From Steinernema hermaphroditum (lineage: Eukaryota; Nematoda; Chromadorea; Rhabditida; Steinernematidae), in NCBI GenBank assembly GCA_030435675.1, contig CM059621.1:13392001-13456000 (forward strand): a stretch of DNA of 64,000 nucleotides. Reading direction: 5' to 3'. Position 1 is the stretch's first letter; every line of letters starts with the position of its first letter. Positions 24,196 to 35,735 of this stretch are shown here, one piece after another. The notes below the pieces were generated by a model, which ran no database searches, was not told the origin of the DNA, and saw only the letters and a program-made list of their open reading frames with translations. The position numbers and the translations under genes were made by a program.

Positions 24196-25111
24196 CCTCG
24201 TTCGCACAGCTCAAAAATATGCAGCATATCTCGGGCAGCTTCACCCTGTTTGAGCGTGATGTCAAAAGTATCGATGCTACTCCCGTTTTACAAGACCTCA
24301 TTTTGATCGCTGACTTTGACATATTTTTGAATATTTTGATCAACTGGTCACAGATTTTTAAAGCAATAATTTGAATTTATTAATTACATAGCTTAAAAAG
24401 ATGTGGTATATGTCACCTCGGTGACTAAACTTTGTTTTGTTAAATTTCGTTAAAATATACATACTGTAGCAGAGTTTGGAACCTCATTATGAATACAGAT
24501 GATCAATTTATTTCTGTAGTTCGGCATCTTTAAAAACAATCAATTCACATTGTGAACAGCTGCCCGAACCTGCGGTTTTCACTTCGGTCAGCTAGTTTCC
24601 CTAGAAAGTGTCAGTCACTCTCCAGCACAGCCACTCGGAACTGTCGACTTCTGTATCTCTCTGTATCGCCGCCGTTTGCGCTTCCAACGAAGCGAATCGC
24701 AATTCCGATCAGTCGGCGTCACTTCGCGCTCCACCTCATTTCAAGGCTGCTCGTGCGTTTAATCCTCTTCCTTCTTGTCTCCCCTCCGTCTTCTTGTTCT
24801 CCCGCTCCCGGGCCCCCTCGAAAGGTCACTTCGTTTTGCAAACATCGCAAAATTGCCTCCGTCCTTGACAGTTCCCCTTTTGTTTGGGCTAATCCTCACT
24901 TTCAATCGGAGGTCGCCTCGCGCTCCACTCACTGCATAACAGCATTATCGCCGTGCGCTCCGTTTCGACAGTTCGTCTTCCCCATTTCCCTCTACCTGCC
25001 CCCACTTGGCTCCCTTTCAGAACCAGTTCCTCCCCTCGCCTTCTTCGCGCTTCCAATCGCATCTGCGCGCCCTTGCGTCACTGCTGTTATTCTTATTTTT
25101 AGGCGCCAAAC

Positions 25112-28100
25112 ATGGAGTCCGAGATGGTGGCGCGGCTCGTCGTCAAGCTGCTCCAGCTGCTCGTCTCCGTCTACTTCGTCTTCGCCATGTTCCACGCCGG
25201 CTCCTACTGGCTCTTCATGGCCGCCTGCCTCGTCGTCCCCCTCTATGGCGAGTCGCTCCGCCGCCAAGGCCGCTAACGGCTCTGTTTGTTTACTTCCAGG
25301 CCTATATCTGATGTTCCGATCTCCGGACAGGGATCGGCATCGGATGCCTCACATCATGTTCGACGCCGTCCACCGTACCAAGAGCTGGCTTCGCGTCGAC
25401 GCCACCATCTGCTTGACGATGGCCGCCTTCTTTGTGCTTTTCGCGGCACTCCTTTTTTATGGATATTTCAAGGTTGGTTCGTTAGATGGTTCATTATGGT
25501 ACGGAAGACGACGAACTACACGCATCAAAACTAATCTTAAGACACAAGAGCATTTTTGATCATGGATGTCGTAGAACAGAAAGAAAACAAAAGCAGAATA
25601 TAATGTCATATAACTACAGCACTTTATGGATACTGGAAAGTTGGTAGGGTATGCACATTACACTGATAGAAACATTTTTCAATTTTTGTAGATCATGTTA
25701 TCTTACTGTCTAGGTGGCATTTTTCGGTTTCCCGCTTTCTAAAAATTGTCTAACAGGAGTCGCTACAGTATTGCAACGGTAGCTGCAGTATCGGGTAATT
25801 CAGTGTCAACACGCAGAAATTCGACCACAACTGACCTTAACTCCAAGGTCTTTATCAATTAATATTCGATCTTTTAAAATTTAATGTTTACACTTTATAG
25901 ATGCTGGAATCTTTTTAGAATACATCACATTTATCGAAACATTTTTTAATTTTTGCTCATCACATGCCTGGGCTACCCTACTCTTCTATTCTGTGACTTG
26001 TTGAAAATGTAGCCGTGCAATGTTTTTGACCTTATAATTGGGAAACGGTCTTTTTATTTGTGCCTCCAGCGATTCCAGTCCGTCGTGGCTGGCGTGGACC
26101 GTCAGCACCGCCCGACCACTCAAGCCCAAGAATCGCTCCAACTCTGAAGGCAGCGCCGCCAGCCGCAATGGGATTCCACTTCGTGCGCTGAGGCCTACTT
26201 CCGGATAGAGCTTCTTTGTCGTTTGGAAACCCGCACACACTGATGGAATAGCTGCCGTCAACTCCGACGTCGTGCCCTGCGCCGAACAAAGAAGAGAAGC
26301 AGCGACAACGGTGATCTTCGATTCTTCTTTGTGCATTATGAGATTTCTTGCATGGTGAATGCCATAGATTCAAGAGTAAATGAAATGGAACGATGCTTAC
26401 TGACCCTTTCTTACTTTTTGCGTTACTTTAACGAAGTGCGTTTTTCAACCACAGTGATAATTTTCCCGGTTTCACAAATTCCGTCCCAAACCATCACAGA
26501 AGCAGGGAGTGGTTTTTTTTCATCTGCATAGTTTTTGGCGAGCCTTTCTTGGGGATCTGTCAGTGATTCTGCGGATTGGGGTTCGGATACACCGTAAAAA
26601 CCTTCCCATCTGTCAAGACGACATTGCTCAGACGGCAACGAACGACCACGGTCAAAAATTTTCCTAAACGTTTGGAGGCCTGCATTGCGGCAAAATGTGG
26701 TCACTTCAAACTGAATCTATGATGTAATATGTAGTTTTTCCTGCTCTGTCATGTGGTAAATCTCGTTTGTCTCATTTCGCTCACGCTTTCGAGATACGCT
26801 CGGTTTTTAGCGTTAAAGAACTTTTGTGTCACCCTGTATTTGCGGGTCGCTCAACGCCATTGGGAAACGGAAATTTTTTCTTTTCACAGTCTCATAAAGT
26901 AGAATTGTCGATCCACTGATCCGGCACGACGAGGCACGACCGTACATAGGAGCGAAACATAAAAAGGATATACTGTCATAAAATCAATTAAAGTTGGAAT
27001 CTGGAATCTTTTTAGAATACAGCACATTTATCGAAGCATTTTTTAATTTTTGCTCATCACATGCCTGGGCTACCCTACTCTTCTCTTGTATTTTTCTTTT
27101 TCTTTTTATGCATTTTGCAGGCTGAGAAATCTTCGAGAAGAACAAATTATAACTGTATTTTTGGACGATAGATTTTATCTTTTTTTTAAAGATTTTTAAA
27201 TAAAGAAAGATTCTACAGAAAACAAATCATAATGTACCGTGTTGTACACAAAATTTCCTTGGTTTTTGGTCCTTTCTCTTATGGGCACAATTGGTTTTAC
27301 AAACTCTTAAAATGACGATCACCGTATTCTCTGTTTCCAGGTTATCATCAATCGATGGGCATACATCCACGGCTGCGTCTCGGCCATCATCCTTGCGTCG
27401 CTCTACCTCATAAATTCTGCCCTCAGCATTCGGAGGATACAAAAAGGCAAAATCAATTTTGCAATAACCAAAGAAGTAGGTTCTCATCGTTTGTCAAGTT
27501 CATGGATTGTAAAGTTTTATTACTGTTACGTCCCAAGATTTGGCATTTTCGCCAGTTTTCATATTACTCAAACCAAGTAAACGCTGGATTAGAACAATCC
27601 AAGATTAGATAAATTGGCCCATGAATTGAACCATCTATTCCTCTACTTCAGCTCTTTTCGACCTCCACCAGTGCGGACAGTCCGATCAAAAGACCCGCGC
27701 CTAACCAGCACCCGTCTCCAATGCAACAGGTCCACCCAGCCTATCCCTACTCTTCCGACGACGACTCAATCAAAGACGGTGACCGCAGCGTCTACAAATC
27801 TCTCAAGGAGGAACTCGATGCCTCCGACCACCACTACAACTCTCAGTCTACCCTCAAAGTCACCGACTCCTCCAAAAACGGAACTCTGGGCAGGCTGAAG
27901 ACTTCCGCGAGTCCCCCTTGCCACCGGATGTACAATAGGAATCGGACGTCCCCTGCAGATCCCACAACATTGATAGACGAGGACAACCAGATGCTGAGCA
28001 CGTTCAATCAGAAGTTCTCTGAATCTTCGCTCCCGCGATCGGTCCGCAATGGAACCTACAAGAGCCGACTGGACACACTTCCCCAGAGGGCGCCTTTCCC

Positions 28101-29039
28101 CACTTTCGTCTCGAAGAACCTCGAGGAGATGAGGGCGCAAGGCGTTCTCGTCGACGGCGAACCGAACCGCACCAAAAGCAAGTCGTTGAGCCAGCTGCAC
28201 ATCGAGCAGAACCAGTCCGCGGTGGAGGACTTCTTGACCTCGCCGTTCTTCTACAGAAACAGAGTGGATATGTCGTTTGACGGATCCGAACAGAGCGACG
28301 ACCCCGTTCACTACCGTACGGTCCACGACGATACGAGGAGTTCTCCGTCAGTGGTGTACATATCGGAAGACCGAAATCGACATTCACAAAACTCGGACTA
28401 TTCTACAGTCAGTAAGTCAATTCACAACCCTTCCTTAGATTTCAAAAGTGGTCAAGGACGACGCTTGCACGCCTAATTTCAATCAGATATCGCTCATTCA
28501 TTTGCAGCCACATCCGACGACACTTTGACTGAAGAACGGCAGATGCTGCCACAGTCCATTCTCAAAACGACGGCGGTCACATCGATCGTGCAAATGAACG
28601 TCTTCGAGGAGTCCTCGTCGAGCTCGTCGACAGAACCCGCACCACCCATCGCCGCCTCCATCGACTCTCCCCATCGAGAGCAGGAGATGATGTCGAAGAA
28701 GGGAGTGCTAAAGTCGGCGATCTCTTCGAAATTAAAAGAGAAAAGAGGTAATCCAGTGAGCCTTCTCTCCACACGACTTCTTCAGAATTCCAGGCTTCGA
28801 CGTAGTGGTCTCCTCACACCCACGAGCACATTCCACAAGTGGTCAGTTCAACGAACGCGGCGTCGACGTCGGCGCCACCACGCCCCACCAAATCACAGAG
28901 TTTTAAGCGACTGTTTGCTGTACATACTGGAAATAATAAAGCCGCACAAATCGATCGCTGTACTAAAAAAGAAATGTTTGCAGCGGGTTCTGCACAAAAT
29001 GGTAAAAGAGAAATGTTTCCGCTAAAGATCGGACTCTGA
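25112..29039 (+). CDS. multi-pass membrane protein with long cytosolic tail
   Basis: Six exons (25112-25247, 25300-25472, 27341-27475, 27652-28411, 28508-28747, 28840-29039) join in frame to 547 residues. Roughly residues 8-130 hold three or four hydrophobic segments, including VSVYFVFAMFHAGSYWLFMA, TMAAFFVLFAALLFYGYF and IHGCVSAIILASLYLINSA. The remaining 400 residues are polar and rich in Ser, Thr and Pro with basic patches, as in a cytosolic scaffold tail. The ATG follows a TTATTTTTAG acceptor by 11 bases. The first intron (25248-25299) has a GC donor. The last acceptor at 28839 was preferred because nearer ones reach a stop quickly; the C-terminus is therefore less certain. I do not recognise the family, so no function is assigned. 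Confidence 0.75.
26257..26395. repeat. dispersed repeat B, copy 2
   Basis: Matches 14560-14700 over about 135 bases with scattered substitutions, in the same orientation. Confidence 0.6.
26425..26838 (-). pseudogene. Tc1/mariner-type transposase relic
   Basis: Read on the minus strand, the element begins at a TACAGGGTGACAC-type end (26838) and contains an open piece at 26704-26425. That piece includes PASVMVWDGICETGKI, resembling the VMVW(G/A)GI segment typical of Tc1/mariner transposases. The frame covers only part of the catalytic domain and has no intact D-D-E set, so the copy is dead. It lies in an intron of the membrane-protein gene, in opposite orientation. Confidence 0.6.
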
Positions 29040-29329
29040 GTCATCACGCGCTGAATGATACAGAAAGTTGTGGGGAGGAAGCTTTTTTGGACGATCGTCT
29101 GGGTTTTGTAGATATTATAAAAGTTAATTTGTGATTTTGGATTGTGTTTGTGAGCTTTGCATTTTAATACGACTACAGGGGCCTTTTCGAAAGTTACCAG
29201 TGAGTAAGTCGTCGATGAGAATGCTGACAAGGACTGTTGATCTATTTGTCACATTTTGGCAATGTGCAAGGAATTTACATTACATTTACATTTATTAGCT
29301 ATCGTTCACAATATGATGATCTGTCGTTG

Positions 29330-29700
29330 TTACATTCTTCATTCAAGCGGCCTGGCAGTATCTTGAAATCGTCAGTCCATCGTACTCGAGGTCTTCCATG
29401 GAGGCGTTTCGCATCATCGTAGTTGTTCGTTACTACTCATAAAGTGACTTCCTGGGACCATTTGCGCGTTTCTGATATCAGCTTCCTATCGTAATTCCAT
29501 TTTCTACGTCTTGCACCAATCGGATAGTTTCGTGTTCCTTTTGATAACTTCATTTGATGCTTTATCAATCAGTCGCATTCCGAGTATTCTTTGTTCTATG
29601 GATATTCAAGAGCGCATTGAATTCTTTTCCAGGTCTTCCTGCTAAATGAACATGTTTCACATTCATACAGCATAGTGGGTTTGATACTGGTCGATCATCC
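29330..29700 (-). pseudogene. decayed non-LTR retrotransposon, reverse-transcriptase C-terminal end
   Basis: On the minus strand three frames together preserve the order of landmarks seen in the C-terminal part of CR1/RTE-like elements: LYECETC near 29660, a SNEVIKRNTKLSDW piece, a KW.YDRKLISETRKWSQE piece, and GRPRVRWTDDFK near 29360-29395. Stops and frameshifts between them show it is inactive. Identification rests on this spaced motif pattern, not on a search. Confidence 0.55.
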
Positions 29701-32040
29701 GCTTCTTTAGATGAGTTGGTACATGACGCGAAGTAAGAAACTGCCTGCAGCGGGTGAAAGACGCCCAAGAGGTAGAAATTAGGTGCAAACGCATTATCCA
29801 TTGGGCGTGTCGACCATCAACATGCGGCAAATCAGCATTATGCGAGCATTATTCAATATTATGCCTATTCCAAACATCATACTTTTCTCTGGTCGTCATG
29901 AGATTTTGGACCGAGATTTCGAAGTCTTTGATTAAAGATCGAAGAGGTTCGAATCTTCTCTTGGACAACTGAGTACAATTTTGGAACATTGTACTAATTC
30001 AGTAGCCAAATTCTTGCCCTTAATTTAAATCCCATCAAAAAAGACACTGCGAGGTTTTGGTTTTGAGTTTTTCAGGAAAATTTCGAGTTTTGCACAATCT
30101 TGGTTGACACTGAACCCGACTGGGAACGTGCCACGAAACACAAACCAAGAAAACCATTCCATTTGATTACAGGTTTGCCAGGTTCAACATTTTTCGAGAT
30201 CGAGAATCGTGTGTTAATTTAAAAGTTACAAACTAGTAAAAAGTTTAGCCATTGATTAAGTGTTAGGCAACAGTTTCGGTCGGCCATCAATATGTGGTAA
30301 ATTTTGAGACCATATCCACATGGATTGCTGTCTTCATAGAACGATTTTTCGAAAGGTTTCAACTACGATCTAAACTGACCAATTGTACATTCATTTTCGA
30401 TGTATGATGATGTCTGAAATGCCACATTGTAAATTAACGAATCACTCGACCATAAAAGTACACTTTGATAACAGGGCATGACGGAACCTTCGTGTTACAC
30501 ATATTCTTTATCAATTCTCTTTTTGTACTCAAAGAGTTCTCAGACAGAGAGCTCAATATGTGCGTAGCGATAATGGTTCTGTTAGTTGCGCGTTTTTGTG
30601 CATTCTTGTTGAATAAGAAAAGGAAACTGCTGATTCTGGAAGTGAATCTTTTGACTTTGACCAATGCCCGACTATTCCAGTTCAATGACAATTTTTGTTC
30701 ATTTGGTAGTGCTCCCTTTACAGGACACAGGATCGACTCCATATCACCCGCAATTCCCCTGATCAATCAATTCGCACCTTTTTTCCAATACAGAGTATCG
30801 GCTTCCACAAACGCTTCTCACTAAACAATCGGAAAATGGGACCAAAGAACGTCGCGTCTCGACGTGCTCATCGAAAGGACAAAAAGGGATCAAAATGAAA
30901 TCGCGGACCTCAATTACGCGCGCCAAACGAGGGCCATTCGCGCGCCTCGCGCTACGATTGCCACCGGCGAAGCCGCCGGAGAAATGTTTACACGCGACGC
31001 ATAATTGATACCTCGAGGCGATCGCGCGCGCGATTGATTTTGTTTACGACTGTCGCGACGATTCTCTGCCCTCCGCCGACACTTCGGCTGAGGATCTGAC
31101 TCTGTCGAGGTTCAGGTGGGCTCGAATATGTGGTGGGTCCGAGGTGGGCCGTCGGCGTTGACTGGACTCCTCTTGAAGTCAGCCAGAAACCGGACCTCAT
31201 AAAAGTCAGATAGCCATCTGATCTTATCGTCGTTGTTATGCTTTTCCACGTAGAACAGTGAGTTGTCGTTACTATTTTTAGTGGATTTTTATTTAAATTG
31301 TTCAATTTTTATTGTTTCCAATCACCTCAAATCCCACCTTTCTCTAATCTTTCATTGACTTCGGACTACGTGATGGTTCCGCTACTTTAAACAGAACTGC
31401 TGTGTAACGTCAATAAAAGAATCTAGAAATTAAACAACGCTTACATCCGACCATAAATCGCCGTGTTTTTCATAAACTCCTATGACGCTTCATAAATCAG
31501 TCGCTGCGATAATCAATCACCGAAGTGGATGCGCATGCGTGCTTCTTCCTTTCAGTTCCAGAGCATCGCCTTCTCTCCGCAATTTGCTAATTTCGGAAAT
31601 TAATCCTATTCCGTTGTACGGGTAATTCCACGATTTGATTTGATGCGTACGCGTGACGTGTGGTGTGTGCTGCTTGCTGGATCGCCTAGCTTTAGCTATA
31701 CGGAATAGTTCTGTTCTTTTGTCTTTCATTTATTCGCTGGTGTTTCAATTTTTGGACATGCGGCTAAAATACACTAGTGGCAAACGACTGATTTGACTTT
31801 TGCAAATTTCCCGACGACTGTCGTAGGATAGGAATTCAAAAATATGTAGCATAGCAAGATGGCGATGCGTGTCAGAAGTTATGAAAATACAGATCAGAAC
31901 CGCTAAAATAACCGCCATTTGGACATCGCGACAATCAATGGCCTTGTTTGGACAGATAAGTGCACTTTGACCCTCGATTTTCCATGATCCCATATCTTTT
32001 GAAACGCGCTTTCCGAAGGTATGTATGTGGAGTGACAACA

Positions 32041-32178
32041 TTTTCTATAAACTTTTTAAACTTTTATAAACTTTTTCTATAAATTTTTTATAAACTTTTT
32101 CTATAAATTTTCTTTTCTTTTCTATAATTTTTTTTCTATTTTCTATTTCTATTCTATTTTCTATAAATTTTCTATAAG
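32041..32178. repeat. AT-rich simple repeat
   Basis: Imperfect tandem iterations of a TTTTCTATAAA-like unit, degenerating into TTTCTATT runs at the right side. Confidence 0.8.
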
Positions 32179-32449
32179 GCAACGTCTATCTTTCAGCAAA
32201 CGGAGAATATTTTTTAAATAAATTTTCCCGACGATTTCTTTCCGTGTATTATGAATCAAGATGTGTGCCACGACGGCTGCTAATTCAGTTACTTATGAAA
32301 AATGTATGCAAAAGTGTTCTTAGTGGAAGTTTATTAGTGAGAATGTATGTATTCTTGTATCGCTGTGGGGTGGCCAATAGACGAAATCAATAGACGATCC
32401 AATAGACAATAGACGAACATCCTGGCAAGCGACGGCATCCAAGTGGCAG

Positions 32450-32665
32450 ACGCGGATAAGGGGATTCGGTGTGCACGTGACGGCACCAGATATGGGTAGG
32501 TATCCACATTCCCCGGGTCTTTCATTTGTGCCACTGGCGATCGGTCGGGTCGTCCAGTCGCTATCTGAAAAATGAGTTGAGTGAGCGATCCTTTTTGACC
32601 GTCGTTGGTGGGACAATGATTGGCCCGGCTCCCAGAAGGCCTGGAACAGTGTATGAAAATGCATC
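32450..32665. repeat. GC-rich dispersed repeat, copy 3
   Basis: Contains GGCGATCGGTCGGGTCGTCC, AATGAGTTGAGTG and GGCCCGGCTCCCAGAAGGCC in the family order. This is the copy most similar to copy 1. Confidence 0.6.
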
Positions 32666-33221
32666 ATTTTATGGCAAAAGATCTTTAAAAAAACGCATTA
32701 AATCCACCAAAAACGAAGATTTTTGCAGGTTTTGTCAGTGAACTGAACGAAGCTTTAAGAAGACAGTACTCCACTGGACCGTGGCTTTTCACACTTCCAC
32801 TTATCTCGCCTCTTCCTTTTGCCCAATTCTGACAGTTCCCACGAAACGAAACACCAACGAGGCGTGTTCACGAGGTTAAGGACACCCGCGCCCGATCTCG
32901 GATTACAGTGCGCCTTGTTTCCGCTCGCCAATAATCTTGGCCAATTAGAAAAAAGTCCGCAACTGCGGCCAATTTGCGCGTCCTCTATTCAAAACTGCGC
33001 CGACGATCGCGGCTTCGTCCCCGGTGGAGTCAGTCGGCGCGCGGGAGTGTGTCCAGACGATCTCGCCAGTCATTACATGATTGGATAATCCGTCCTCCCT
33101 CCCGAAATATCCTGTTTTGTAAACTTATCGCCTTAATGTTGTTGTGCTCCGCTGAATGCAAATCGAACCCTATTGCACCATTTCCTTTCCTTCAGGTAGC
33201 GGCGAACGGAAGGGCGCCAAG

Positions 33222-34988
33222 ATGATCGACGAATTCCCGCCGATCGCCTTTGAAAATCTCTCCACGACCACCCACAGTGCTCTGTCCACGACGACGACCC
33301 CTTTGGTGATCCCGGAGGAAATGGAGATCTGCTATGAGACGGAGGAGTTCCAGAAGTTCCAGTATACGGTAAGTGTCCTTTTGGGGTCATTCTAGCTGCA
33401 GGGCCTTCTATTTCTAGTCCTCCTACTTCCTTCTCCTTAGGTTGCATGGAAGCTAATCCATAGCTTAACAAAGACACTTTGCAAACGGATCTTAACAAAG
33501 TCCGATTCCAGGTTGATGACATGCTCCTGGCAGCCAGCATGGCGGCTACCGTATTCAACGTCATGGTCATATTTTGCGCCGTAAAACTGTTCAAAAGAAG
33601 TGGTGACACGATGCATCTCTTCATAATAAACATGACTCTCGGAGACCTTCTCTTGACAGGTAGCACACCAGAGACATCGACACTGGCTCAAAGGAGTATT
33701 TAGTGTTTTGTCATCCAAACGAGTTTCTCACGCGAAAACATGAGTTCCTCAGGCATGTCGATCTCTGTGCTGTGATCCACTTCTTCAACTGGCTCGGACT
33801 GGCCGTGTCCGGGCTCTCCTTGACAATGCTCAATATCGACAAGCTCATATACTTCCAGTGGCCGCTGAGATACGACCAGACGATGTCGAAAAGAAGGGCT
33901 GCGGTGTCCTGTATATTCATTTGGGGCGTTTCTTTTGGGTAGGGAACAATCCACATATCTTCATGCTACATGAGAAGTTTAGATTTGTGGGGTACGTATG
34001 GATCTTCAGAATCGTCTACGTAACGGCCGACTGCATCCTACAGGCATGAGAGTTGGAAACGTATGAAAATCCATTCGATATCTTGCAGATGACGGACAAA
34101 CGGAGATACTTCTATGAGGTGTTCATGATCATGTTCTGCGTCCTTCCGGTCACTTCTTCCCTCGTCGTCAGCATCTACCTTTTCCGACTGACCCGACAGA
34201 AGATGAGCGCTACAATGTGCGCCGGAACCCAAGTCGATATGCCCACTTTTAAGAACAAGGTATTGCCAGTAGTAGACGAGAATCGTAAGGACGTCTTCAG
34301 CTCCGATCTCTCGTCTTTATCTTCACAACCACAGCTTGGACCTCCTTCTCCCTCCTACCGTATCGTATCTTCAACATATGCCGAATTCACCTCTTCGAGT
34401 GGAATTCGTTCAGTTGCGAGGAGAGAGGCCGAATCAACTGGCTGGCTTGGATGCTCCTTTATCTTTTGACGGTCAATCCAGTAAGTCTCCGTTTCCAATT
34501 TTCTCTGCAGCCGACCTCTTAGATCGTCAACCCCATAATCACCGCACTCATCTACGCCCCCTACCGTATGACTATCAAGCGATTCCTTATCAACATCCCT
34601 ATTGGGAATCGAGCGTTGTACAGCTATCGAGGAGGCGAGAACCAAACCGACACCAGGTATGCACGGATCTTGCCCACAGCCACGGAGAGAGCGTTTCAGT
34701 TTCAGTTTTCTCTCGATGCGGCGATCGAGAAATCACCGAAACTCGTCCACCGACCACGAGATGTCCTCTCTCCGCCGTCCGGACGTCCGGGTCAGCCTCA
34801 ACTCGTACGACACCAACTGGGCGCCCATAGCCGAAGAGCCGTTCATCGGAGGCGTCAAGACTGTATCCCAGAATATCCAGAACCCGCTAACTCCGGCAGG
34901 CAAAAAGACGTTCGTCTACAGCGAGCGCCCCAAAAGCAGCACCTTCCCCAGCACCACCGTACCCAGCAGCTCAACCGAACAACAGTAA
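33222..34988 (+). CDS. orphan rhodopsin-type GPCR
   Basis: Eight exons (33222-33368, 33512-33659, 33704-33938, 34010-34043, 34089-34259, 34301-34480, 34523-34656, 34706-34988) join in frame to 443 residues. A 50-residue extracellular start is followed by seven hydrophobic segments: TM1 with FNVMVIFCAV, TM2 with HLFIINMTLGDLLLT, TM3 ending LTMLNIDKLIYFQWPLRY, TM4 with CIFIWGVSFGIVYV, TM5 with FMIMFCVLPVTSSLVV, TM6 with LVFIFTTTAWTSFSLLPY, TM7 with NPIITALIY. The tail is about 130 residues, Ser-rich. The usual D-R-Y after TM3 reads D-K-L; NPxxY is kept as NPIITALIY. The fourth intron (34044-34088) starts with GC. The TM7 exon edge could be three codons shorter if an internal GT is used. The ligand is unknown; a neuropeptide-type receptor is possible. 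Confidence 0.85.
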
Positions 34989-35165
34989 CTGTTATGCGGA
35001 GTGTTACAGCTTGTTGCATCGATGCTTTAATCTTGTTCTTTCAATGTAAATTATTTGATCATAAATTATTCTGAATCGCTTGGGAAAAGTGCTTTAGAAA
35101 CTAGCTGCGAGGTGGGACAGACCTTGCCCTCCCTGCTTCCGAAGGGTACCAGGACTTTTGCGTCC

Positions 35166-35549
35166 CGGTAAAACGGACATTTGCGTCCCGCGCGTTTTTT
35201 CACCGCCGTTTTTGCCACAGTGAGTATTTTAGTCGATTTAGCGACAATGCATCCAAAAATTACCAACAGAACAAAAGAGAGTCCAACAATTTATGCGTCC
35301 GGGCCGTTGACAAACGTGTTAGGCTTACACAAATAATTCTGCAGCGTTATAAGGTGTGAAACAACACCAGAAACAGATCCATCAAAATGAACAACAGAAA
35401 GGCAAATGACGAGATTATCTCGGTCTTGCTCTACCGAAATACCCATTTCAGTGACTAAATGTGACAAAAACGGCGGTAAAAAAACGCGCGGGACGCAAAT
35501 GTCCGGACACCGAGCAAGACCGAAATAATCTCGCCATTTGCCTTTCTGT
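35166..35549. repeat. interlocked inverted repeats
   Basis: Arm A (about 35166-35236) pairs with A' (35449-35512), sharing GGACATTTGCGTCCCGCGCG as sense and antisense. Arm B (about 35395-35432) pairs with B' (35512-35549), sharing GCAAATG(A/G)CGAGATTAT. The order is A, B, A', B', so both stems cannot form at once without a pseudoknot. Probably a foldback-type mobile remnant. Confidence 0.65.
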
Positions 35550-35664
35550 AGGGCTGTGTGAATTGTGTGATAGAATCACAGGTCTTTTGCTGGGAAGGGG
35601 CTTCTTATGTCGTTCTCAATAACGCATTCTCAGCCGTATTATAGCCCAAAACATCAAAGGCATT

Positions 35665-35735
35665 CTGAAATCAGCAAATAAATCCAGCTCTTCATTTTTT
35701 TTTTCAAAAACGCCGGATTTATTTGCTGATTTCAG
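35665..35735. repeat. perfect 21-base inverted repeat
   Basis: 35665-35685 and 35715-35735 are exact reverse complements around a 29-base T-rich loop. It could be a hairpin at the edge of a small mobile element; it has no link to a coding 3' end on either side. Confidence 0.7.

Larger units (their letters stand above)
21147..25111. other. intergenic region with repeats
   Basis: Contains a GC-rich dispersed repeat (21375-21500), two copies of a segment with ATCTTCTTCC(A/G)GAATCCGTATCC at about 21270-21325 and 22995-23055, a candidate minus-strand exon pair (21603-21892) and a diverged tandem duplication (23770-24195). The 22150-22900 part is GC-richer than its surroundings but has no supported gene. 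Bases 24540-25100 are pyrimidine-rich and lead into the next gene. Confidence 0.45.
25905..27084. repeat. 1-kb segment bounded by 83-base direct repeats
   Basis: Bases 25905-25987 and 27002-27084 match except for a few positions (shared words: TGGAATCTTTTTAGAATACA and CATGCCTGGGCTACCCTACT). The enclosed kilobase contains dispersed repeat B and a transposase relic. The arrangement fits insertion of mobile DNA with segmental duplication inside the large intron of the membrane-protein gene. Confidence 0.6.
29040..33221. other. intergenic region
   Basis: Contains a decayed retrotransposon end (29330-29700), a CpG-rich stretch near 30890-31100, an AT-rich simple repeat (32041-32178) and a GC-rich dispersed repeat (32450-32665). 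The remainder shows no supported gene. Bases 32860-33080 are GC-rich and probably belong to the upstream region of the receptor gene. Confidence 0.5.

Noticed and set aside
24552..25559. 335-codon plus-strand open frame taken as one exon
   Set aside because: Its 3' half overlaps a true exon in frame, but the 5' half is Pro/Ser-rich pyrimidine tract; the real first exon is in another frame starting at 25112 after an acceptor.
27766..28326. 186-codon minus-strand open frame
   Set aside because: Entirely inside exon 4 of the membrane-protein gene, whose frame is supported by splice phases on both sides; codon use of the minus frame is unnatural.
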